From JAYZVT01 sp050248375 (lineage in GTDB: Bacteria > Pseudomonadota > Alphaproteobacteria > Rhizobiales > Methyloligellaceae): a stretch of 13,857 nt of DNA. Both the position numbers and the translations under genes were made by a program. Location: contig JBFWSL010000066.1 of assembly GCA_050248375.1 (NCBI GenBank), positions 1 through 13,857 on the forward strand, written 5' to 3'. How positions within the stretch are numbered: the stretch's first letter is position 1; each line of letters starts with the position of its first letter. The notes beneath the pieces were generated by a model that did no database searches, was not told where the DNA came from, and was given only the letters and a program-made list of their open reading frames with translations. Shown piece after piece: positions 1-6,246 of the stretch.

Positions 1-10
1 GGGTACGCGC

Positions 11-127
11 CTAGCGCATCATCCGGAAAAGTGGAATCGCTTGGCCGGTAAGATGATGTGTCAGATCAATAGCTTGAGCATGATCTTATCGGAAAAGCGG
101 TATCCACTTTTCCGGATCATGCTCTAG
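11..127. repeat. CTAG-bounded palindromic intergenic repeat, copy 1 (MITE-like)
   Basis: A 117-bp unit that begins and ends with CTAG and recurs at 11096-11212 in the same orientation with 109 of 117 identical positions (my hand count). Its two ends form terminal inverted repeats: positions 11-35 match the reverse complement of 103-127 at 23 of 25 bases. Inside are two hairpin modules, about 15-60 (imperfect here) and 75-123 (good arms ending in GAGCATGATC), joined by a short linker. The CTAG at 124-127 supplies the TAG stop of the adjoining minus-strand gene, so the right-hand hairpin lies directly after that gene and could act as its terminator. From memory, elements of this look are common between genes in Hyphomicrobiales; I cannot assign a family name. 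Confidence 0.85.
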
Positions 128-330
128 TTCTTGCGTTTCGCCGCAGAGGTCTCGCGCGACGCGGCCTTTGCCCTCCGCTTCACCTCGGGCGGAAATATCG
201 GCCGCGCATACACAGGCAACTGTCCTATGCCGCCCGGACCGACGGGCCGGCAGAGGACCGGCGCGGAAGCCGGGCAGTCATGCCGCGTATCCCCGGCGTA
301 CTCGCCGCAAATGGAACAGAATCCGTTCAT
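124..330 (-). CDS. small hypothetical protein with CxxC...HxC motif
   Basis: A 68-residue reading of unknown function. I chose the ATG at 328-330 because a GAGG sits five bases upstream. The frame stays open to a GTG at 384 (86 residues), but that start has no visible ribosome binding site. Cys5-x2-Cys8 followed by His17-x-Cys19 could bind a metal as a small zinc knuckle. The tail is basic (KRRAKAASRETSAAKRK), which would suit nucleic-acid contact, but that is inference. No signal peptide or membrane segment is seen. The TAG stop lies in the terminal CTAG of repeat copy 1. The DMT transporter gene ends 93 bp upstream on the same strand, so the two might be co-transcribed. I recognise no family; it could also be a non-coding frame, though the motif and start site argue against this. 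Confidence 0.5.
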   Translation of the reverse strand: MNGFCSICGEYAGDTRHDCPASAPVLCRPVGPGGIGQLPVYARPIFPPEVKRRAKAASRETSAAKRKN

Positions 331-423
331 CGGCGCCTCGAACTGGATTGTGCTGAGTGATGCGGCGGGAAGTGTATCAGCCACGCAGCGGAAAGGCGAG
401 TTCGGGGGACGGGCTGCCGGCCC

Positions 424-1284
424 TCAGCCGTTGACGGCGATGACGGCGATGCCCAGCGCCAGCAAGGCCGCGGCGCCGAAGCGGCGCAACATGGCACCCT
501 CGCGCAGGAACAGCCCGCCAAGCGCCACCGAGATGGGGATGGAGGCCTGGCGCACCGCCGTCACCGCCGCCACCTCCCCGCCCCACTGGAAGGCGAGCAG
601 GATGAGATAGTAGGACACATAGGCGAGGATGCCCGGCAGCGCCAGCAAGACGAGGCGCTTCAGCAGCGGACGGTCGTCGACGATGACGCGGCCGCGGGAA
701 CGGACCAGGTAGCGCAGGAGGTAGAAAGGCACCAGCAGCCCTTCCACGAAGCACATCTGGAGCTGCGGGGTCAGCGTCTGCATCATCTGCGCATCGGCGA
801 GGGAGTAGATGCCGGTGCCGGACATTGCCAGCAGCGCCAGACCCAGCGTCTTCGGGTCGTCCAGGAAGTGGGTGCCGCGGCGGTAGAGCAGCAGGAAACC
901 TCCGGTCACCGCCATGACGATGCCGAGCAGCACGGGCCAGGGATAATGCCGCCCCAGCACGAGCACGCCCACGGCGACCACGAAGAGAGGCGAAGCGCGG
1001 ATGATCGGGTAATAGGTGGACAGGTCGCCGCGCTGGAGCGTCGCCGTCAGGCACACCCCATAGAGCACCTGTCCCGCCCAGGACAGCGCCAGCAGCGGCA
1101 GCACGCCCAGGGCAAGCGAGAAGTCGTCGCCGCTGGCCAGCGCCTGGACAAGGCCCAGCAGGAAGATCATCGCGGTCAGGATGAGATAAGTCAGCTCGGG
1201 ATCCGGCTCCTTCTTCAGCAGAAGATTCCAGACCGGGTGCAGAGTCGCCGAGGCGAGCACCAACGCCAGGATTTCCAGGCTCAT
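424..1284 (-). CDS. DMT-superfamily (EamA-like) transporter
   Basis: A 286-residue, very hydrophobic protein with about ten predicted transmembrane helices in two repeats, the usual size and layout of EamA-type drug/metabolite transporters. The N-terminal helix carries the HPVWNLLLKK stretch, like the H-x2-WN-x3-K pattern of many EamA proteins. The second half has the family's typical repeat of aromatic and small residues (SYYLILLAFQWGG), then an AVRQAS-PISVALGGLFLRE region near 240-265. It starts at ATG 1282-1284, 21 bp after the LysR gene stop and on the same strand, so the two probably form one transcript divergent from phnW. The substrate cannot be read from sequence. The location suggests transport of AEP, a related phosphonate, or a product such as alanine; that is inference from context only. 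Confidence 0.85.
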   Translation of the reverse strand: MSLEILALVLASATLHPVWNLLLKKEPDPELTYLILTAMIFLLGLVQALASGDDFSLALGVLPLLALSWAGQVLYGVCLTATLQRGDLSTYYPIIRASPLFVVAVGVLVLGRHYPWPVLLGIVMAVTGGFLLLYRRGTHFLDDPKTLGLALLAMSGTGIYSLADAQMMQTLTPQLQMCFVEGLLVPFYLLRYLVRSRGRVIVDDRPLLKRLVLLALPGILAYVSYYLILLAFQWGGEVAAVTAVRQASIPISVALGGLFLREGAMLRRFGAAALLALGIAVIAVNG

Positions 1285-1305
1285 CCCGCCCCCGCGCTTT
1301 CCCGT

Positions 1306-2193
1306 TCAGGCCGCGGTGGCGTGAGCGAGGTCGGACATCTCGCCGATGAGGTCGAGGAAGGCCGCGACGGCCGCGTTGTCGCGGCTGTCATCGCGGCAGA
1401 TGGCACATTCGGTCACGTTGAGCGTCACATCCGAAACGGCGAGCTTGTGCAGGCGGGTGTCGTAGCCGAATTCGCTTTCATTGACCACGCCGATACCGAG
1501 GCCCGCGGCGACGGCCTCGCGCACGGCTTCGCGGCTCCCCATCTCCAGTATGCGCGCCGGGGCGATGCCGTGGTCGCGCATGGCGTCCTCGAAGATGGCG
1601 CGCGTGGTGGAGCCGGCCTCGCGCTGCACGAGCACCTGGTCGGAAATGTCGGCGAGACGGATGCTGCGCCGCTGGCTCCAGGGATGACCCTTGTCGACGA
1701 AGACCACCAGGCGGTCCTCGCGGAAGGGCTTGAGATACAGGCGGCTGCCGGGATCGACCTTGGGCAGGATGCCCACATCGCTGCGGGAGCCGGTGACGCT
1801 GCGCAGGATGTCGGTGGAGTTGCCGAACTGGACGCGCAGCTCGACCCGGGGGTAGCGGCGCGAATAGGGCGCCAGCAGCGGCACCATGATGAAGGGGGAG
1901 TCGGCGATGACGCGAAGCCGGCCGCTGACCAGCCCGCCCGCCTGGGCCAGCAGGCGCTCGGCCTCGGCCTCGGAGGCGAAATAGCGCTGGGTCACCTCGT
2001 AGAGGGCATGGCCGAAATCGGTGAGCACCACCTCGCGGCTGCCGCGCTGGAACAGCACGATGCCGTAGCCCTCCTCCAGCGCCTTCACATGGCCCGACAG
2101 GGTGGGCTGCGACACCCTCAGGAGGGCGGCGGCCCGGGTAAAGCTGCCCTCGCCGGCGACGGCATGGAATGCGCGGAGCTGCGAATGGTTCAT
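1306..2193 (-). CDS. LysR-family regulator of phosphonate (AEP) catabolism
   Basis: 295 residues, the standard LysR length. Residues 1-60 form the winged helix-turn-helix, with GSFTRAAALLRVSQPTLSGH covering the recognition region. A linker helix runs to about 85, and the periplasmic-binding-like effector domain fills about 88-290. It is transcribed divergently from phnW with a 102-bp gap, the usual arrangement for a LysR protein that activates its neighbour. AEP-associated LysR regulators next to phnW are an established group, and context makes this one a likely member. The effector is probably AEP or a pathway intermediate, which is inferred. The start codon at 2191-2193 lies inside a T-N11-A dyad, so binding there could limit its own expression. 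The DMT transporter gene follows 21 bp downstream. Confidence 0.88.
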   Translation of the reverse strand: MNHSQLRAFHAVAGEGSFTRAAALLRVSQPTLSGHVKALEEGYGIVLFQRGSREVVLTDFGHALYEVTQRYFASEAEAERLLAQAGGLVSGRLRVIADSPFIMVPLLAPYSRRYPRVELRVQFGNSTDILRSVTGSRSDVGILPKVDPGSRLYLKPFREDRLVVFVDKGHPWSQRRSIRLADISDQVLVQREAGSTTRAIFEDAMRDHGIAPARILEMGSREAVREAVAAGLGIGVVNESEFGYDTRLHKLAVSDVTLNVTECAICRDDSRDNAAVAAFLDLIGEMSDLAHATAA

Positions 2194-2206
2194 AGGAAAA
2201 CCCTAT
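2192..2206. promoter_or_regulatory. possible LysR autoregulatory dyad at the lysR start
   Basis: Arms ATAGG (2192-2196) and CCTAT (2202-2206) around a five-base spacer give a 15-bp dyad with T at 2193 and A at 2205, fitting the T-N11-A rule for LysR boxes. It overlaps the lysR start codon, so a bound protein would block expression there. The half-site recurs as TAGG at 2215-2218 and CCTAT at 2252-2256. Short arms make a chance match possible. Confidence 0.35.
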
Positions 2207-2230
2207 ACTGCCGGTAGGTATTATGAATTA

Positions 2231-2251
2231 GACATATAGTAGGGATATGTC
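2231..2251. promoter_or_regulatory. LysR-type operator dyad in the lysR-phnW gap
   Basis: GACATAT (2231-2237) and ATATGTC (2245-2251) are perfect 7-bp inverted arms around a seven-base centre. T2235 and A2247 give an exact T-N11-A LysR box. An outer pair, TGCCGG (2209-2214) and CCGGCA (2258-2263), flanks it. The segment is AT-rich in a GC-rich surrounding, as expected for a promoter. TATAGT at 2235-2240 resembles a -10 box on the plus strand, but I see no convincing -35 partner and cannot place the transcription start. Confidence 0.5.
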
Positions 2252-2295
2252 CTATCTCCGGCAACAGACATGACCCCCCTCCAAAGAGGCCATGA

Positions 2296-3462
2296 ATGGC
2301 GAACGTAACCACGGCCGCGCGCGCAGGCGCGGCAGCGACTCCGACCGGCGATCCCTGGCTGCTGACCCCGGGGCCGCTGACCACCAGCCCCACCGTCAAG
2401 GAAGCGATGCTGCATGACTACGGCTCGCGCGATCATCACCTGATCGCGGTGAACAGGCGCATGCGGGAACGGCTGGTGGAGATCGTCCACGGCGGCACGG
2501 CCTACACCTGCGTGCCGGTCCAGGGCAGCGGCACCTTCGCGGTGGAGGCCATGATCGGCACCTTCGTGCCGGCCAGGGGCAAGCTTCTGGTGCTCATCAA
2601 CGGCGCCTATGGGCGGCGCATCGCCAGAATCGCGGAATATTACGGAATTGCCGCCGCGGTCATCGAGACGCCGGAGAACCAGCCCGTCGACCCGGCCGAA
2701 CTGGAGCGGACGCTGAAGTCGGACCCGGCCATTACCCATGTGGCCGTCGTCATGTGCGAGACCACCACCGGCATCCTCAACCCGATCCAGCAAATCGCCG
2801 ACACGGTCGCGGGCCACGGCAAGTCGCTGCTCATCGACGCCATGAGCTGCTTCGGCGCCATCGAGCTCGACGCGCGCACCACGCGTTTCGACGCCGTGGT
2901 CGCCTCCTCCAACAAGTGCCTGGAAGGCACCCCCGGCCTCGGCTTCTGCATCGCGCGCGCCGATGCCCTGAAGCAGACCAAGGGCAACTCGCGTTCGCTC
3001 AGCCTCGACCTCTACGACCAGTGGGTGGCCATGGAGGGCAACGGCCAGTGGCGCTTCACCCCGCCGGTGCACACCATCGTGGCCTTCGACCAGGCGCTGA
3101 AGGAGTTCGACGAGGAAGGCGGCGTCGCCGGCCGCGGCGGGCGCTACGCGGAGAACTGCAGGCTGCTGGTGGGCGGCATGCGCCGGCTGGGCTTCCAGCC
3201 GCTGCTGCCCGACAGCCTGCAGGCCCCGATCATCGTCACCTTCCTGACGCCGAAGGACCCGAATTTCGACTTTCAGGTGTTCTACGACCGCCTGCGCGAG
3301 CGCGGCTACGTGATCTACCCGGGCAAGCTGACGGTCGCCGACACGTTCCGTATCGGCTGCATCGGCCGGCTTGGAACCCGGGAGATCAAGGGCGCGCTGG
3401 CCGCGATCGAGACCACATTGCATGAACTGGGCGTGGCCGACTGCGCCCCCGTCGCCGCCTGA
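2296..3462 (+). CDS. phnW: 2-aminoethylphosphonate--pyruvate aminotransferase
   Basis: This PLP enzyme of the cytoplasm moves the amino group of 2-aminoethylphosphonate to pyruvate, giving phosphonoacetaldehyde and alanine, the first step of the pathway. It is a 388-residue fold-type I aminotransferase. LLTPGPLTTS opens the conserved fold at residue 22. QGSGT (76-80) is the phosphate-binding turn region, Asp181 in LLIDAMSCFG should pair with the PLP ring nitrogen, and Lys207 in SSNKCLEG is the Schiff-base lysine. About 18 residues precede the usual family start. ATG 2296 is supported by GAGG at 2286-2289; no better internal start is seen before the conserved block. phnA follows after 30 bp. 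The paired phnA and phnY, with no phnX nearby, mean the product is oxidised rather than cleaved by phosphonatase. Confidence 0.95.
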   Translation: MANVTTAARAGAAATPTGDPWLLTPGPLTTSPTVKEAMLHDYGSRDHHLIAVNRRMRERLVEIVHGGTAYTCVPVQGSGTFAVEAMIGTFVPARGKLLVLINGAYGRRIARIAEYYGIAAAVIETPENQPVDPAELERTLKSDPAITHVAVVMCETTTGILNPIQQIADTVAGHGKSLLIDAMSCFGAIELDARTTRFDAVVASSNKCLEGTPGLGFCIARADALKQTKGNSRSLSLDLYDQWVAMEGNGQWRFTPPVHTIVAFDQALKEFDEEGGVAGRGGRYAENCRLLVGGMRRLGFQPLLPDSLQAPIIVTFLTPKDPNFDFQVFYDRLRERGYVIYPGKLTVADTFRIGCIGRLGTREIKGALAAIETTLHELGVADCAPVAA

Positions 3463-3492
3463 GGCGGCGCAGAAGAAGGGAGAACGCCCAGC

Positions 3493-4749
3493 ATGACCAA
3501 ACCCGCCGAAGTCACCGTGAACGGCCGCAGCTACGCCTGGCCATCCGCGCCGCTCGTGGTCATCTGCTGCGACGGCAGCGAACCCGACTACATGGAAGTG
3601 GCGCGCAAGGAAGGGCTGATGCCCAACCTCGACCGCATCATCGGCAAGGGCGAGAACCTGCGCGGCCATTCGGTGATCCCCAGCTTCACCAATCCGAACA
3701 ACCTGTCGATCGTGACCGGGCGGCCGCCGGCGGTGCACGGCATTTCGGGCAACTTCTTCCTCGACCCGGACTCGGGCAAGGAAGTGATGATGAACGACCC
3801 GAAATTCATGCGCGCGCCGACCATCTTCGATGCCTTCCAGAAGGCGGGCGCGAAGGTGGCGGTCATCACGGCCAAGGACAAGCTCCGGCTGCTGCTCGGC
3901 AACGGGCTCGAGTTCGACGGCACCGCCATCTGCTTCTCATCGGAGAAGGCCGACCAGGCGACGCTGGCGGCGAACGGCGTGGAGAAGGTCTGCGAGATGG
4001 TGGGCATGGGCGTGCCCGAGGTCTATTCGGCGGAGCTTTCCGAGTTCGTGTTCGCGGCGGGCGTGAAGCTGCTGAAGAGCTTCAAGCCGGACCTGATGTA
4101 CCTCTCCACCACGGACTTCGTGCAGCACAAATACGCGCCGGGCTCCAAGGGCGCGAATGCCTTCTACGTCATGATGGACAAGTATCTCGGCGAGCTGGAC
4201 AAGGCCGGCGCGATCATCGTGCTGACAGCCGACCACGGCATGAAGCCGAAGACCAACGCGCAAGGCAAGCCGGACGCCCTCTACCTGCAGGACCTGCTGG
4301 ACGAGTGGCTGGGTGCGGGCAAGGCCAAGGTTATCCTGCCCATCACCGATCCTTACGTGGTGCATCACGGCGCGTTCGGCTCCTTCGCCACGGCCTATCT
4401 CGACGACAGCGTGGACGCGGCCGCCCTGACGGAGCGCCTGAAGGCGCTGCCGGGCATAGACGCCGTGTATGACGGCGACACCGGCTGCAAGGTCTACGAA
4501 CTGCCGCGCGACCGCATGGGCGACCTGATCGTGGTGTCCGGCGGCAGCAAGGTCATCGGCACGCGCGAGAGCGAGCACGACCTGTCGGCGCTGAAGGAGC
4601 CGCTGCGCTCCCACGGCGGCCTGACCGAGCAGGAGATTCCGATCATCGTCAACCGCAAGACGGCAGGACTGAGCGGGCGGTTGCGCAACTTCGACGCCTT
4701 CTCGATCGGCCTCAACAATATCGCCAGCGCCGCGCAGGCCGCAGAATAG
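3493..4749 (+). CDS. phnA: phosphonoacetate hydrolase
   Basis: This enzyme splits the C-P bond of phosphonoacetate with water, giving acetate and phosphate, and is the last step of the PhnWAY pathway. The 418-residue protein belongs to the alkaline phosphatase/nucleotide pyrophosphatase superfamily. All the expected two-metal site residues are visible: Asp27 (CCDGSEPDY), nucleophile Thr66 (SFTNPNN), Asp208 and His212 (TTDFVQHKY), Asp247-His248 (TADHGMK) and His374 (RSHGG). It is the phosphonoacetate-specific PhnA and not the unrelated 'PhnA' zinc-ribbon protein of E. coli, which shares only the name. AGGGAG at about 3477-3482 lies upstream of the ATG. The stop codon at 4747-4749 overlaps the ribosome binding site of phnY, pointing to coupled translation. 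Confidence 0.95.
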   Translation: MTKPAEVTVNGRSYAWPSAPLVVICCDGSEPDYMEVARKEGLMPNLDRIIGKGENLRGHSVIPSFTNPNNLSIVTGRPPAVHGISGNFFLDPDSGKEVMMNDPKFMRAPTIFDAFQKAGAKVAVITAKDKLRLLLGNGLEFDGTAICFSSEKADQATLAANGVEKVCEMVGMGVPEVYSAELSEFVFAAGVKLLKSFKPDLMYLSTTDFVQHKYAPGSKGANAFYVMMDKYLGELDKAGAIIVLTADHGMKPKTNAQGKPDALYLQDLLDEWLGAGKAKVILPITDPYVVHHGAFGSFATAYLDDSVDAAALTERLKALPGIDAVYDGDTGCKVYELPRDRMGDLIVVSGGSKVIGTRESEHDLSALKEPLRSHGGLTEQEIPIIVNRKTAGLSGRLRNFDAFSIGLNNIASAAQAAE

Positions 4750-4760
4750 GAGTTGGTCCC

Positions 4761-6221
4761 ATGAACCAGATGTCCACCAGGCGACCCGTGATCCAGGAGG
4801 CCATGCGCATCGGCGGCCGCAAGGTCACGACCAAGGATGTGGTCGAGGTCCGCTATCCCTACACCAACGAGGTGATCGGCACGGTGCCCGCAGGCGGCCC
4901 GGAGCACGCGGCGGAAGCCTTCGAGATCGCCGCCAACTACACGCCCAGGCTGAGCCGCTACGAGCGCCAGCAGATCCTGTTCAGGGCGGGCGAGCTGATC
5001 CGCCAGCGCCGCGAGGCCATCGCCGAGGTGCTGACCCTGGAGCTGGGCATCTGCAAGCAGCATTCCCTCTACGAGGCCGGCCGCTCCTACGACGTGTTCA
5101 CGCTGGCGGGCCAGCTCGCCATTCTGGACGACGGGCAGATCTTCTCCTGCGACCTCACTCCCAACGGCAAGCCGCGCAAGATCTACACCAAGCGCGAACC
5201 GGTGCGCTCGATCTCGGCCATCACGCCGTTCAACCACCCGCTGAACATGGTGGCGCACAAGATCGCGCCCGCCATCGCCACCAACAACTGCGTGGTGTGC
5301 AAGCCGACCGAACTGACGCCGCTGACCGCGATCACGCTGGCCGACATCCTCTACGAGGCGGGCCTGCCGCACGAGATGTTCCAGATCGTCACCGGCTGGC
5401 CGAAGGACATCGGCGACGAGATGATCACCAACGAGAACATCGACATCATCACCTTCACCGGCGGCGTTCCTGTCGGCAAGATGATCGCGCAGAAGGCCGG
5501 CTACAAGCGCGCGGCGCTGGAGCTCGGCGGCAACGATCCGCTGATCGTGCTGAACGACCTGGAAGGCGCCGACATCGACAAGGCCGCCGCTCTGGCGGTG
5601 GCGGGCGCCACGGCCAACTCCGGCCAGCGCTGCACGGCCATCAAGCGCATCCTGGTGCAGGAGAGCATCGCGGAGAAATTCGTGCCGCTGGTGCTGGAGA
5701 AGGCCAAGAAGATCAGGTTCGGCGATCCGGAGGACCCGGAGACCCAGCTCGGCTGCGTCATCCACGAGCAGGCGGCGGCCACCTTCGAGCGGCGCGTCTA
5801 CGAGGCCGAGAAGCAGGGTGCCAAGGTGCTGTACGATCCGGGCCGCAAGGGCGCGCTGCTGCCGCCCATCGTGGTGGATCACGTGCCGCACGAGAGCGAA
5901 CTGGTCTACGAGGAGACCTTCGGCCCCATCGTTCCGATCGTGCGCGTGCCGGACGACGACGCGGAAGTCATGAAGATTTCCAACTCCACGCCCTTCGGCC
6001 TGTCGTCGGGCGTATGCACCAACCGGCTCGACCGGATCACCGCCTTCATCGAAGGCCTCAACGTGGGCACGGTCAACATCTGGGAAGCGCCGGGTTACCG
6101 TATCGAGATGTCCCCCTTTGGCGGCATCAAGGACTCAGGTAATGGTGTCAAGGAAGGCGTTCTGGAGGCGATGAAGTTCTTCACCACCGTCAAGACCTAC
6201 TCGCTGCCTTGGCCGAACTGA
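4761..6221 (+). CDS. phnY: NAD-dependent phosphonoacetaldehyde dehydrogenase
   Basis: This cytoplasmic enzyme oxidises phosphonoacetaldehyde to phosphonoacetate, linking PhnW to PhnA. At 486 residues it has the full aldehyde dehydrogenase fold. Visible sites are Asn158 in TPFNHPLN (oxyanion hole), Lys181 in the CKPTE cofactor strand, FTGG at 232-235, general base Glu254 in LELGGND, and nucleophile Cys291 in NSGQRCTAI. Nothing appears missing. AGGAG at 4748-4752, overlapping the phnA stop, serves the ATG at 4761; a second in-frame ATG at 4770 has a worse spacing. The name phnY here means the dehydrogenase and should not be confused with the unrelated dioxygenase PhnY*. The Na+/phosphate transporter gene starts 25 bp downstream. 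Confidence 0.94.
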   Translation: MNQMSTRRPVIQEAMRIGGRKVTTKDVVEVRYPYTNEVIGTVPAGGPEHAAEAFEIAANYTPRLSRYERQQILFRAGELIRQRREAIAEVLTLELGICKQHSLYEAGRSYDVFTLAGQLAILDDGQIFSCDLTPNGKPRKIYTKREPVRSISAITPFNHPLNMVAHKIAPAIATNNCVVCKPTELTPLTAITLADILYEAGLPHEMFQIVTGWPKDIGDEMITNENIDIITFTGGVPVGKMIAQKAGYKRAALELGGNDPLIVLNDLEGADIDKAAALAVAGATANSGQRCTAIKRILVQESIAEKFVPLVLEKAKKIRFGDPEDPETQLGCVIHEQAAATFERRVYEAEKQGAKVLYDPGRKGALLPPIVVDHVPHESELVYEETFGPIVPIVRVPDDDAEVMKISNSTPFGLSSGVCTNRLDRITAFIEGLNVGTVNIWEAPGYRIEMSPFGGIKDSGNGVKEGVLEAMKFFTTVKTYSLPWPN

Positions 6222-6225
6222 TACC

Positions 6226-6241
6226 GGAGCCCGGAGGCTCC
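6226..6241 (+). other. short hairpin over the transporter's ribosome binding site
   Basis: GGAGCC (6226-6231) and GGCTCC (6236-6241) pair perfectly around a CGGA loop inside the 25-bp phnY-transporter spacer. CGGAGG at 6232-6237, the likely ribosome binding site for the ATG at 6247, falls in the loop and right arm. The stem has no T-run after it, so it is not a classic terminator. It could lower translation of the transporter relative to the enzymes. This is a small stem and could be chance. Confidence 0.4.
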
Positions 6242-6246
6242 CGCCT

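Noticed and set aside
2194..2295. Pho box in the phnW promoter
   Set aside because: I looked for paired CTGTCAT-like heptamers with 4-bp spacing on both strands and found no convincing match.
868..3738. Long open frames antisense to lysR/DMT (868-2217, plus) and to phnW (2221-3738, minus)
   Set aside because: They oppose genes with clear catalytic or DNA-binding motifs, lack recognisable domains, and would remove the divergent promoter.
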